Positions 7,946 to 16,329 of a DNA stretch of 64,000 nt are shown in pieces. The notes beneath the pieces are model-generated. The model did no database searches. It saw only the letters and a list, made by a program, of their open reading frames with translations, and had not been told where the DNA came from. Source of the DNA: Clostridium beijerinckii (GTDB lineage Bacteria; Bacillota; Clostridia; Clostridiales; Clostridiaceae); assembly GCA_003129525.1 (NCBI GenBank), contig CP029329.1:3394501-3458500 (forward strand), in the 5' to 3' direction. The translations under genes were made by a program, and so were the position numbers. Position 1 is the stretch's first letter; each line of letters begins with the position of its first letter.

Positions 7946-8822
7946 TGTTATCCTCCTTATCAACCTTATAGACAAAGATATCTTCTAAACTAAGATCAAT
8001 TTCTTCAACAAATAATGGGTTGAATTTCTTTAAATTCCTCATAAATTCTTCATCATATTCATCAGTTATAATCGTAAATACTCTACCAACTTTACTTATT
8101 TTAAATATTCCTTTTAAGTCTAAATCCTCTTCATAAACTGGCGCATCAAATGCAACTTGTACTTTTTTTATCTTGTTTTTCATATTTTCTACTGAATTTT
8201 CATAAGCAACTGCACCTTCATTTAAAATAGCTACATCATCACATATTCTCTCAAGTTCGCTTAAATGGTGAGAACTTATTATTATAGTTGTATCATTTTC
8301 AAAAACTTCATCTACGAATATCTTAAGGAGTTTATTTTTGAGTATTGCATCTAATCCTGATGTTGGTTCATCTAATATTAAATACTTAGCATGAATAGAA
8401 AATGCAAGCATTATAGAAAGTCTCATCTTCATTCCTTTGGATAGTTGAAATATAAATTTGTTTATAGGAATATTAAAGATTTTATTTAGTTCATTAAATT
8501 TTTCTTCATCGAAATTTTCATAAGAATATTTATAGTACTTTAATATATCCTGAACTCTAAAATTAGTTTGCATTATATTTTCATCAGCTACATATCCTAT
8601 TTTATTTTTAACAACTGGATTATCATAAACTATTTCTCCATCATAAATTACTTTTCCAGATGTTCCATTGTATATTCCTGTTAAGCATCTAAGTAGCGTA
8701 GTTTTTCCAACACCATTTGGTCCTATTATTCCAAATATCTTACCCTTATTTATTTTTAAATTTATATCCTTTAAAATTTGTTTTCCATCCATTACAAAGG
8801 ATAAATTATTTACTTCTATCAT
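7926..8822 (-). CDS. ABC transporter ATP-binding protein (YtrB-like)
   Basis: 298 aa from the ATG at 8820-8822. Walker A GPNGVGKTT (about 34-42), Q-loop region, signature LSKGMKMRLS (variant of LSGGQ), Walker B YLILDEPTSGLD and the switch histidine in SSHHL are all present, so the ATPase should be active. The degenerate signature KGMKMRL is usual for ABC-2 drug and lantibiotic exporters. The start overlaps the GntR gene by 17 bp, giving a chain of coupled genes: secreted/anchored protein, GntR regulator, ATPase, permease. Confidence 0.92.
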   Translation of the reverse strand: MIEVNNLSFVMDGKQILKDINLKINKGKIFGIIGPNGVGKTTLLRCLTGIYNGTSGKVIYDGEIVYDNPVVKNKIGYVADENIMQTNFRVQDILKYYKYSYENFDEEKFNELNKIFNIPINKFIFQLSKGMKMRLSIMLAFSIHAKYLILDEPTSGLDAILKNKLLKIFVDEVFENDTTIIISSHHLSELERICDDVAILNEGAVAYENSVENMKNKIKKVQVAFDAPVYEEDLDLKGIFKISKVGRVFTIITDEYDEEFMRNLKKFNPLFVEEIDLSLEDIFVYKVDKEDNNEEIFK

Positions 8823-9204
8823 TATCATTCACCCCTAATTCAGAAAATATCTGAAGCGTTAATTCCATAAATTTTTCCTTACTGATTCCACTATAATTAG
8901 CTTCAAGTATAAGTTTTTTTAATTCTTCTGAAATATACTCCATCATCTTCACATCCACTTTCCCCTTATAATTATCGGTTATAAAAGTTCCCTTTCCCCT
9001 TAAAGTTTCAATTATTCCGTCTCTTTCTAGTTCTCCATATGCCTTACTTATTGTATTTGGATTTATTGTAAGTATTGATGCCATTTCTCTAACTGAAGGT
9101 AACTTTTCTCCACATTTTAATGCGCCTTTTAGTATAAGCTCCTTAACCCCAAGCTCTATTTGTTCATAAATAGGAGTACTGCTCCTAGGATCAATCCTAA
9201 GCAT
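8806..9204 (-). CDS. GntR family regulator, YtrA subfamily
   Basis: 132 aa from the ATG at 9202-9204 with AGAGGATAATAAAG upstream. The winged-helix domain (about 10-75) shows PIYEQIELGVKELILKGALKCGEKLPSVREMA and NTISKAYGELERDGII, the DNA recognition part, followed by LRGKGTF. The short C terminus (about 55 aa) without an effector fold is typical of YtrA members that control an adjacent ABC transporter. It overlaps the upstream gene by 8 bp. A perfect 11-bp-arm palindrome upstream of the operon (9764-9792) is the likely operator. Confidence 0.88.
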   Translation of the reverse strand: MLRIDPRSSTPIYEQIELGVKELILKGALKCGEKLPSVREMASILTINPNTISKAYGELERDGIIETLRGKGTFITDNYKGKVDVKMMEYISEELKKLILEANYSGISKEKFMELTLQIFSELGVNDNDRSK

Positions 9205-9742
9205 CTTTATTATCCTCTTCACTATATTTATCATAACTATTTTCCATTATATAATCTATTACCAGCCCTTCACCTTCATCAATAATTACTAAATCAATCT
9301 TACGTTTATTTGGATCACTATATATTATTTTCCCTTGATTTATATTAGCATAATATAATTTAGCATCCAATCTTACAACTTCTTCCTTTGTTATTGCACG
9401 TCTCTTAGAAAAATTATTTCTAAGTTCATTATAATCTTTTAAAATTGATTGTTTTTGATTTTCATCAAGTTCTTCTACCTTCTCTATTTCTATTTTTCCA
9501 TAATCAAAGTGTGACTCTGTTAACCTTTTTCTTTCAGAGAAACATTCTTTTAAATCCTTAGTCTCTGTAAATCTTCCTTTTTCATCAATTGCCTTTAATG
9601 TTTTATTATCTAATTGTTGAATAACTTGACTAATTGTTTCAAACTTTTTTTCTTTTTGATACATTTTTTCATTATTAATGCCAAGTAAAGCTGTAACTAC
9701 AATGAATAATCCAAGTGTAATTATTATAGTTGATTTTTTCAT
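9197..9742 (-). CDS. Membrane-anchored extracytoplasmic protein, first gene of ABC operon
   Basis: 181 aa; ATAGGAGGTAAAAAT precedes the ATG. Residues 5-21 (STIIITLGLFIVVTALL) form an N-terminal anchor or uncleaved signal; there is no lipobox cysteine. The remaining ~155 residues are charged and helical (VEELDENQKQSILKDYNELRNNF), followed by a beta-rich segment ending in DLVIIDEGEGLVIDYI. I do not recognise a family. As the first gene of a GntR-controlled ABC operon it may act as an extracellular accessory or sensor for the exporter; this rests on position only. Confidence 0.7.
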   Translation of the reverse strand: MKKSTIIITLGLFIVVTALLGINNEKMYQKEKKFETISQVIQQLDNKTLKAIDEKGRFTETKDLKECFSERKRLTESHFDYGKIEIEKVEELDENQKQSILKDYNELRNNFSKRRAITKEEVVRLDAKLYYANINQGKIIYSDPNKRKIDLVIIDEGEGLVIDYIMENSYDKYSEEDNKDA

Positions 9743-9763
9743 ATTTTTACCTCCTATTTGTAT

Positions 9764-9792
9764 TAGGTGTACTATTTCATCTAGTACACCTA
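9764..9792 (-). promoter_or_regulatory. YtrA-type operator palindrome
   Basis: TAGGTGTACTA, 7 nt, TAGTACACCTA: perfect 11-bp arms just downstream of the operon promoter. The GTGTACTA core resembles the operators reported for YtrA-family GntR repressors, and the regulator is encoded in this operon, so autoregulation is likely. Confidence 0.8.
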
Positions 9793-9793
9793 A

Positions 9794-9822
9794 ATTATAT
9801 AAATAAACATGTTTATAATCAA
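9794..9822 (-). promoter_or_regulatory. SigA-type promoter of GntR/ABC operon
   Basis: Minus strand TTGATT (9817-9822), 17-nt spacer, TATAAT (9794-9799). The operator palindrome begins 2 nt downstream of the -10 box, covering the transcription start. Confidence 0.75.
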
Positions 9823-9910
9823 GTGAATAATCCTTTATTATTTCTTAATATTTTCTTATAAATATTATTCCACTCTACTACTACCGACATTGATATAAAA
9901 TATATTGACA

Positions 9911-9960
9911 CAAAAAGGCTATCTGAAATACTTAATATATATAAGTATTTTAGATAGCCT
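9911..9960 (-). terminator. Terminator of yjeM-like gene
   Basis: AGGCTATCT..AAATACTTA arms pair over about 19 bp; the minus strand ends CCTTTTTG. It lies 15 bp past the permease stop. Confidence 0.8.
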
Positions 9961-9974
9961 AAATTGTTTATAAT

Positions 9975-11462
9975 TTATTTCTTTTTACCGTTAGAATAAA
10001 TTATGGACGCAGCTATAATAAATATTAAAGGTCCTGCTATCATAGCAATTGAAGATGTGTAATCTCCCTTAAGAGCTGGCTCTATAATTGTAAATATATT
10101 TGCAAACCCAACTACTGCAGTAACTATAACTCCCGTGATTATTGCAAAAGTTTTATTTTTAAATATTAAGAATGGTTTTTCTATAGAATCTTTCTTTCTA
10201 AATGAAATGTATGCAATTGTTAAGAATAAATATGGCAATGTCATTGCAACATTTGTCATTAATACTAACATTTCAAAAAATGCCTTTGCACTTTTTCCAC
10301 CCATTGAAATAAACATTACCATAACTGCTACTATAACCGTTTGTACTGCCATTGCGTTTATTGGCATATCATTTTTATCTATAGTAGCCATTTTTCCTGG
10401 CCACAATTTTGCTGGTGTTCCTTCAATTAATTGCTTCAGAGGGGCATATGATAAAGTGAAAAATGCTCCAGTTATTGCTAAGAACATTGATAATCCAACA
10501 AATCTAGCAACCCAATTACCAATTTGAATAGATAGTGCATCGGTTAATCCAATTGAATTTCCAAAAGTATATCCTAAATTATTCATGACAACATAAGCAA
10601 CATTTGCCATATTTATATTTTCTCCTGAAAGACTATTAGACCAATTAGTAAATATACCAATCAAGAAAATTCCGAGAGAATACCCAACTGAAATTACAGC
10701 TGCTGCTATTAAAATTCCCTTTGGAAAAGTTCTTTCTGGGTTCTCAGTTTGATCTACAAGTCCAGAAGCAGCTTCAATACCACCATATGCAAATAATGCA
10801 AAAACTAAAAATGATAGCATTGAGCTAGTACTTTGATATGCTGGGTTTGGTGAATTGACAAAAGACATTGTTGATGTAATAGGTTCTTTAAATTGTCCTT
10901 TGTTCAATATAATTACTATAGCAGCTCCTATTATAAGAAGTATGTTTAATAATGCAACCGCCATTCCACCAGCAGATGTTATTTTAGTTATTTTAGTTAT
11001 TCCTCTTTTAGATATAAAAAAAGTAGTAGTCACCCATATAAGTCCTAATATTCCAAGAACTTGTGTAGAGCTTAACCCAAATATCCCCCACTTTGAAGTA
11101 GTGTCAACTCCAAAAATTGTATTTGATAAAGGTATCCAAATCGTTGAGCAAATATTTATCATCCATACCACATAAGATGCATACCACATGAATACTCCCA
11201 AAAATGCGAACTTAGGTCCTACAGATTTTTCCATCCATGAGTATATACCACCTTTTTCTTCTTTAAAGGCAGATCCATATTCAGCCATCATAAATGCAAA
11301 TGGTATAAAGAATGTTATTCCACCTAAGATAAACCATGGAATTGCACCATACCCCATAAGATAAAATGCTCTCGGCATATTAGCAAATCCAAAAACTGAT
11401 GTAAAAATCATAAGAATTAATGTTATTAAAGTTAACTTCTTTTGTTTTTCATTTTTATTCAT
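9975..11462 (-). CDS. yjeM: Amino-acid permease, YjeM-like (glutamate/GABA antiporter family)
   Basis: 495 aa from the ATG at 11460-11462; GAGGAG lies 9 nt upstream, within the longer ORF. About 12 transmembrane segments are visible. The N terminus LTLITLILMIFTSVFGFANM and the following RAFYLMGYGAIPWFILGG and AEYGSAFKEEKGGIYSWMEKSVG match the YjeM branch of APC superfamily transporters (glutamate:GABA antiporter-like). The substrate has not been shown for YjeM; amino acids are likely. It stands alone between two terminators. The family is well recognised; the gene symbol is by resemblance. Confidence 0.82.
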   Translation of the reverse strand: MNKNEKQKKLTLITLILMIFTSVFGFANMPRAFYLMGYGAIPWFILGGITFFIPFAFMMAEYGSAFKEEKGGIYSWMEKSVGPKFAFLGVFMWYASYVVWMINICSTIWIPLSNTIFGVDTTSKWGIFGLSSTQVLGILGLIWVTTTFFISKRGITKITKITSAGGMAVALLNILLIIGAAIVIILNKGQFKEPITSTMSFVNSPNPAYQSTSSMLSFLVFALFAYGGIEAASGLVDQTENPERTFPKGILIAAAVISVGYSLGIFLIGIFTNWSNSLSGENINMANVAYVVMNNLGYTFGNSIGLTDALSIQIGNWVARFVGLSMFLAITGAFFTLSYAPLKQLIEGTPAKLWPGKMATIDKNDMPINAMAVQTVIVAVMVMFISMGGKSAKAFFEMLVLMTNVAMTLPYLFLTIAYISFRKKDSIEKPFLIFKNKTFAIITGVIVTAVVGFANIFTIIEPALKGDYTSSIAMIAGPLIFIIAASIIYSNGKKK

Positions 11463-11477
11463 TATTTTACTCCTCAT

Positions 11478-11874
11478 ATTGTTTCTTATTTCATGCTCTA
11501 AGGTTTAATTAAAATTTCTATTATTATTATCTGCACTTTTTTGTAATATATTATTAGTTGCAAGAAATAAATCAATTGTTATTGATTATACAGAATTTAA
11601 TTTCGAGCTTTTTCTTATTGTGTATTAATTTATAATTATAATATTTCTATTTTTTCATGAATACATACTTTTTTATATTACTATCATTTTTTCACCAATT
11701 CAAATTTATTTTATTTGCATTTTATTAATGAAATCTTTAATACTTTTGACATTTTGTTAAGTATTTCTAAATTTTAAATATAATTACGAAATTCTATACA
11801 TATATTGCTGAATTATTATAATAACATTATTTAGTTATTATTACCCACATTAGTTGTATCAACTACTATTATGA
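11478..11874. other. AT-rich intergenic stretch
   Basis: About 400 bp upstream of yjeM with no open frame having a ribosome binding site and no hairpin of note. It presumably contains the yjeM promoter and leader. I see no riboswitch. Confidence 0.4.
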
Positions 11875-11907
11875 AACAAGACCAGCAAATAATTTGCTGG
11901 TCTTGTT
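11875..11907 (-). terminator. Terminator of small Cys protein gene
   Basis: AACAAGACCAGCAAA and its complement TTTGCTGGTCTTGTT enclose a 3-nt loop; the hairpin lies 84 bp past the 58-aa ORF stop. Confidence 0.65.
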
Positions 11908-11990
11908 ATCACTTACAAACTATATATATAATTTGTCTAAACAAAGTAATTTTAATATGTTTTTGAATTAGGTCTTGCTAAATGATCATC

Positions 11991-12167
11991 TTAGTCTTTT
12001 ATATAATCCTTATATTCACATGTGTCAATTAACTCACATTTATCCGTTTTACATCTTATAGAACTTGTACCATCATTATTAACACTTGCAAATGGTAAGA
12101 TTATATTTATATGAGTACCTATTTTTCTTATATTTACATCATAGCCCTTTTTACATTGCTTTATCAT
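11991..12167 (-). CDS. Small cysteine-containing protein, 58 aa
   Basis: ATG at 12165-12167 with a near-ideal GAGGAGGTAAATA ribosome binding site; stop TAA at 11991-11993. The protein starts MIKQCKKGYDVN, has a central INIILPFASVN segment and ends with C-x4-C-x5-C spacing (RCKTDKCELIDTCEY). Four cysteines suggest a metal site or disulfides. No family recognised. The quality of the translation signal and a dedicated terminator support a real gene. Confidence 0.65.
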   Translation of the reverse strand: MIKQCKKGYDVNIRKIGTHINIILPFASVNNDGTSSIRCKTDKCELIDTCEYKDYIKD

Positions 12168-12330
12168 TATTTACCTCCTCTGTTTCTATATACAAGTATT
12201 ATAACATATTGCCAGGATATATGTTGATAAATTTCGACATTTAATTACTTTTTATAACTTAGGCTTTGATATTTCTTATACTGCATATTCAAAGTTAATA
12301 TTTTATTTTAATATTACTTTTTTACATACT

Positions 12331-12370
12331 AAAAAGATGCAAGGAAGTAACTTAATTCTTATCTTGCATC
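12331..12370 (-). terminator. Terminator of redox pair
   Basis: GATGCAAG/CTTGCATC stem; the minus strand continues TTTTTAG. It lies 120 bp past the FAD oxidoreductase stop. Confidence 0.7.
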
Positions 12371-12490
12371 CTAATTTTATCTTTTATCATATACACTTAA
12401 ATAAGTCGATTAGTATAACTTTGATGATGGCAGAATAGAAACCACTATAATCTACCTATTCTTTCTCTTAAATAAAATTAATAAATTTAA

Positions 12491-13768
12491 CTAACATAAT
12501 TTTTGATTAAAAATATTATCCAAATTAATTTTTTTAATCCTTTCTCTAATTTCATTTATATCAGTTGTATAAAGATTAAGTTCTTTCATCCTTTTAAAAT
12601 AGCTTGAACCTGCAAAAGTATATCTATCTTTTCTTCCTTCTCTAGTTTTAGCCTTTTCGTTTGCATAAGTTATTAAATCGCCAATAGCAATAGATGACGG
12701 AAGTATTAGAAGTGGCATTCCCATAGCTAATCTTACAGCATTATGTCCAGCTAAAGTTCCAGTACAAATTGCTTCTGTATGTCCAACAAATAATCCACTT
12801 TTTTCGCCTGCACAAAACAAATTATCTACACCTGTAACTTTTAAATCATTAGTTCTAGGAGCAACAGATAAATATCTAATGGAATTACCTTTACTGCCTG
12901 CATATGGATCAACATATTTTGCATTTTCTAATCCTTTTATTTTTCTTAATTTATGCAATGGGTAATAAGTTGTCATTAACTTAGCATGTCCAGTATCAAG
13001 CAGAATTATATTTTCAGCAAACTCCTTCAACGCGTATTGTTGACATACCTTAGTTGTTAATTTATCATAATTAACATCTTCTACTGGAACTTTTAATACA
13101 ACTACACCTTTAGAATCTAACTTAGTTCTTATTTCTTGAGATAGACTTTCCTTCGCCAATTTACACGAACCTGACATGGCACCAAGTGCATCATTATTTG
13201 TTTCACCTTGAATGTCTGCTACACCACAACGTTCACTAATACTTATTCTAGGACCAAAAGAAGGACATCTTAAAATACACATTGAACATCCATTACCATA
13301 ACGCAAACAATTTCCCATAGGTCCTGTAGTACCTGTAGTTTCAATAAAAACATCACCAGTTATATAAGTATCATCACTAAGATATACACCTTTAATTTTT
13401 CCATTTTCAAATTTCACATTATTTACTCTACTTTCCATCATTAAATTTATTTCTAATGATGTTAAATATTTCTGAACCTCACCTTCAATCATATTAACAT
13501 TATATAATGTAGCATGCTTATGGCCTGGGAAATCTATATTTGTATGAGTTGAGACTCTATCAGTAATTTCTATTAATTCTCCACCACCAAGAGCTATGAG
13601 CTCTTCTGATGCAGTAAATCTTCCGTTATTTCTCATTATTCCACCTACATTGCCAAGCCCAAGTAGTAAATCTGTTTTTTCTATTACAGTAACATCTGCT
13701 CCAGCTTTTTTACTTGAAATTGCTGCTGCTACACCAGACCAACCTCCACCAATAATAACAACTTTCAT
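12491..13768 (-). CDS. FAD-dependent oxidoreductase with cysteine motif
   Basis: 425 aa. The N terminus MKVVIIGGGWSGVAAA is a Rossmann dinucleotide motif, followed by ADVTVIEKTD where the acidic residue binds ADP-ribose. Around residues 155-170 there is C-x7-C-x2-C-x3-C (NCLRYGNGCSMCILRCP), unusual for a simple GidA/TrmFO-like flavoprotein and consistent with an iron-sulfur or redox-active site. The C-terminal part has VTGVDNLFCAGEKSGLFVGHTEA, the second FAD-contact motif. It overlaps the upstream reductase gene by 4 bp (ATGA), so the two probably form an electron-transfer pair. The physiological substrate is unknown. Confidence 0.82.
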   Translation of the reverse strand: MKVVIIGGGWSGVAAAISSKKAGADVTVIEKTDLLLGLGNVGGIMRNNGRFTASEELIALGGGELIEITDRVSTHTNIDFPGHKHATLYNVNMIEGEVQKYLTSLEINLMMESRVNNVKFENGKIKGVYLSDDTYITGDVFIETTGTTGPMGNCLRYGNGCSMCILRCPSFGPRISISERCGVADIQGETNNDALGAMSGSCKLAKESLSQEIRTKLDSKGVVVLKVPVEDVNYDKLTTKVCQQYALKEFAENIILLDTGHAKLMTTYYPLHKLRKIKGLENAKYVDPYAGSKGNSIRYLSVAPRTNDLKVTGVDNLFCAGEKSGLFVGHTEAICTGTLAGHNAVRLAMGMPLLILPSSIAIGDLITYANEKAKTREGRKDRYTFAGSSYFKRMKELNLYTTDINEIRERIKKINLDNIFNQKLC

Positions 13769-14754
13769 ATAAATCTTCTCCCTTCAAAAATACTTCTTGG
13801 ATCAGCCTGTTCTTTGCAGAATCTTTTGACTCTATGCCCTGAGAATCTTGATGTACACGCGCCACAAATACCTTCTCCACAGCACATTTTAAAGTTATTG
13901 CAACAAGAAAGGGAGACATCATTTCTATTAATATCATTTAAATAATCAATAACACAATAAGTTAAAATATCAGCCCCTGCTACATGAATATATTTAGTGC
14001 CATCATTAAGTGCATCTTTAATTATGACTTTAGCATGATCTGAAAGTTTACCTTGGTCTAATAATGAATTCTCTGATATTTTTATCTTGTACTCATCTAA
14101 AAATTCACTTGCAAAATTTACTTCAAAAGGGCTTTTATCTATTACTACTTCCAACTCATTATTTTGTGAAACCAATTTTCTTATTACAGGCATCATAGGC
14201 GCTAGACCAATGCCTCTTGCAAGAACTAATGCTTTAGTTTCTTTTTGAGCTAATATAGTTTTTACTCCAAATACGCCATTCCAATACGGTCCTCTAATTA
14301 CTATGTTATTATTTATTTTTGTATTTAATAATCTATTAGTTTTTATTCCTCTCATTTCAACAGCAATAGTAATAATATCATTTTCTATATCTGAATTCAT
14401 AATCGAAATAGGAATATCAAAATACTTATTTTCATCTGTCCTTACAAATATATAACTTCCCGGTTTAACTAAATCTAAAACTAATTTATGAGGTGATTTA
14501 AATTTAATCATAATCATATTATTGCTATATTTAGTTACATCTTCAACAATACAATCATAAGTTTTTCTACCATCCTTTGCTTTATTGCCATTATTATAAA
14601 GTTCTTGATATATACAAACCCCCTTCCAGTTCAAGCAATCACAAAAGCACTCTCCTTGGCATTGTGAGCAAATCAAACATTCACCTGATTCAGCCAACTT
14701 ACAAGGACAATACTCAGTTCCAGCATCTATGCAATCAATAGATTCTTTTATCAT
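13765..14754 (-). CDS. PyrK/DHODB-like FAD/NAD reductase with Fe-S sites
   Basis: 329 aa; AAAGGAGAGAAA precedes the ATG. Residues about 16-47 hold nine cysteines (CPCK, CLICSQCQGECFCDC), then a ferredoxin-reductase-like beta barrel (about 65-160) and a NAD-binding lobe with LARGIGLAPMMPVIRKL. The C-terminal CCGEGICGACTSR plus a distal FCKEQ gives the four cysteines of a [2Fe-2S] site as in dihydroorotate dehydrogenase electron-transfer subunits. No pyrimidine gene is nearby, so it is a DHODB-like reductase feeding the adjacent flavoprotein. The N-terminal Cys cluster is additional to PyrK. Confidence 0.82.
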   Translation of the reverse strand: MIKESIDCIDAGTEYCPCKLAESGECLICSQCQGECFCDCLNWKGVCIYQELYNNGNKAKDGRKTYDCIVEDVTKYSNNMIMIKFKSPHKLVLDLVKPGSYIFVRTDENKYFDIPISIMNSDIENDIITIAVEMRGIKTNRLLNTKINNNIVIRGPYWNGVFGVKTILAQKETKALVLARGIGLAPMMPVIRKLVSQNNELEVVIDKSPFEVNFASEFLDEYKIKISENSLLDQGKLSDHAKVIIKDALNDGTKYIHVAGADILTYCVIDYLNDINRNDVSLSCCNNFKMCCGEGICGACTSRFSGHRVKRFCKEQADPRSIFEGRRFI

Positions 14755-14863
14755 TTTCTCTCCTTTAGATAAAATTGCTTCTTAATAATAGCTTATTTAA
14801 AAACATAGAATTTGCTACAAATATAGTTAGTAAAAATTGTTTATTTTATGATTAAACAAACAA

Positions 14864-14895
14864 GCGTACTGACTTGTTATTTTCAATATTCCTTA
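14864..14895 (+). repeat. MITE-like arm (family TTAGGcACATT), partial copy A
   Basis: GTACTGACTTGTTATTTTCA followed by ATATTCCTTA matches the right arm of the repeats at 16268-16301 and 36930-36963 with several differences. No left arm was found nearby. Confidence 0.45.
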
Positions 14896-14921
14896 TTGAT
14901 GGCTTACCTATAATTTCTTAT

Positions 14922-14958
14922 AAAAAGGTAGACAGTCTTTTTCTAAAAAACCATCTAC
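14922..14958 (-). terminator. Terminator of D-Ala-D-Ala carboxypeptidase gene
   Basis: GTAGATGGT.. pairs with ..GACTGTCTAC on the minus strand, followed by CTTTTTAT. It lies 10 bp past the stop. Confidence 0.7.
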
Positions 14959-14967
14959 TACAAAGTA

Positions 14968-15822
14968 TTAAATTAATTCTTTAACAGTATGATTTCCAAA
15001 TGCAACTCTTTCTAGTACATGTTTATAAATTTTCTCTGTTACATTCCATCTATCTGAGCAGTTTAACACTACAATTATAACATCTTTACCATTATTGTTA
15101 ACTGAAGAAACTAAGCATTTGCCTGCTTGGCCTGTAGATCCTGTTTTAACACCATTTGCTCCAGGAATTTTCCATAGTATTTTATTTATATTATTATAGT
15201 CCCTTGTAAAATTATATTTTTCTTTTGAAATTTGTTTGCTTCCTACAATTTCTCTAAATAAATCATAATCCATGCCTTTAGCTGTAAGTATTGCTAAATC
15301 ATATGCAGAAGAATAATGCTCGCTACTATCTAGTCCATGAGGAGATTCAAAATGTGAATCAAATATTCCAATTCCTCTAGCATAATGATTCATTATCTCT
15401 GAAAATCCGTCTATTGAGCCTCCTAATTCTTCAGCTATTGCTATTGCTGCATCATTTCCAGACTTAAACATAAGTCCAAAAATTAACTCCTTTAAAGCAA
15501 TCTCCTCATTTGCTTTGTATCCTACAGTAGAACCTCTAACACTAGCTGCTTTTTTACTTATAGTCACTTTTTTAGCTAAATCTCCTTGTTCAATAGCAAT
15601 AAGTGAAGTAAGTATTTTTGTTGTACTTGCCATTGGAACTATTTCGTATGCATTTTGTTCATATAAAACTGTACCACTCTCTTTGTCCAAAGCAATTGCA
15701 GATCTTGCATTTACTCTTAAATTAGTATTATCTTTACTTTTTGCATTTACACTTATACATAAAACTTGAGTAAAAATAAGGCTTAGTAATATTATTGAAA
15801 CATTTTTAATACCTTTCCTCAT
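14968..15822 (-). CDS. D-alanyl-D-alanine carboxypeptidase (low-MW PBP, S11)
   Basis: 284 aa with a signal peptide (about 1-27, SVNA cleavage region). The three serine-DD-peptidase motifs are present: STTK (66-69), SGN (121-123) and KTGS (226-229). The family removes the terminal D-Ala of peptidoglycan stem peptides outside the membrane. It lacks the C-terminal beta-rich domain and membrane helix seen in the second copy at 19.4-20.6 kb, and its length is at the short end for the family. AAGGTGATTAATA precedes the ATG. Its position beside sporulation genes suggests DacF/DacB-like work in spore cortex formation; that is inference. Confidence 0.9.
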   Translation of the reverse strand: MRKGIKNVSIILLSLIFTQVLCISVNAKSKDNTNLRVNARSAIALDKESGTVLYEQNAYEIVPMASTTKILTSLIAIEQGDLAKKVTISKKAASVRGSTVGYKANEEIALKELIFGLMFKSGNDAAIAIAEELGGSIDGFSEIMNHYARGIGIFDSHFESPHGLDSSEHYSSAYDLAILTAKGMDYDLFREIVGSKQISKEKYNFTRDYNNINKILWKIPGANGVKTGSTGQAGKCLVSSVNNNGKDVIIVVLNCSDRWNVTEKIYKHVLERVAFGNHTVKELI

Positions 15823-15932
15823 TATTAATCACCTTCTAATCTTACTATTTGATTCTAGTTTACCTTTAAAATTATTTTTTAAACCTAGTTTACGTAATTT
15901 TTTAGGTTTATTTTTTTAAAATTAGTCAATAC

Positions 15933-16301
15933 TTAGGGATATGAAAGAAATAACAATTCAAAGATGCGATGAGAAGTTCTTATATGCAGCATAGCTGATC
16001 TTTTCTAATGTGTATATTTTGTGTCAGATAAGGAGGCATATTTGTCTCATAATTGGCTATAAAGTGAATATGTCGATGAGTAGAGAACCAAAAGTAAGAG
16101 TCCAAGTTTTATATTTAGGGTCTCTAACTTTCACATAGCGAAATCTATGGTTTTGTGTGAATCAGTTAAGCAGACATCCAAATCTATGATTTGATGATGG
16201 TAACTTACTCTGTGAGTACTCAGTAAGTGCATACGAGTCGAGCTTTCTCATGACCTAAAATATACTAGCATACTGATTTGTTATTTTTTGAATGTCCCTA
16301 A
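15933..16301 (+). ncRNA. Structured RNA candidate bounded by 20-30 bp inverted repeats
   Basis: A 369-bp element between dacF-like and DUF2953 genes with no plausible ORF and visibly higher G+C than its surroundings. Its ends are inverted: TTAGGGATATGAAAGAAATA at the left against TTAGGGACATTCAAAAAATA (complement of the right end), 16/20 identical and continuing. Inside, seven stems can be drawn on the plus strand: 15969-15974/16246-16251, 16035-16042/16067-16074, 16082-16089/16118-16125, 16130-16138 with 16145-16149 and 16156-16161, 16179-16184/16188-16193, and 16204-16209/16222-16227. The first closes a ~283-nt multibranched fold. Size and lineage are compatible with large clostridial RNA classes such as raiA, but I cannot confirm a sequence match. 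Strand is a best guess. Confidence 0.55.
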
Positions 16302-16329
16302 TCAAGTAGATAGAGTTTGGAGGGAATTC

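Noticed and set aside
10135..11175. Plus-strand ORFs of 130 and 106 codons inside the yjeM-like gene
   Set aside because: Antisense to membrane-helix codons, no ribosome binding site, and the permease reading is clear.
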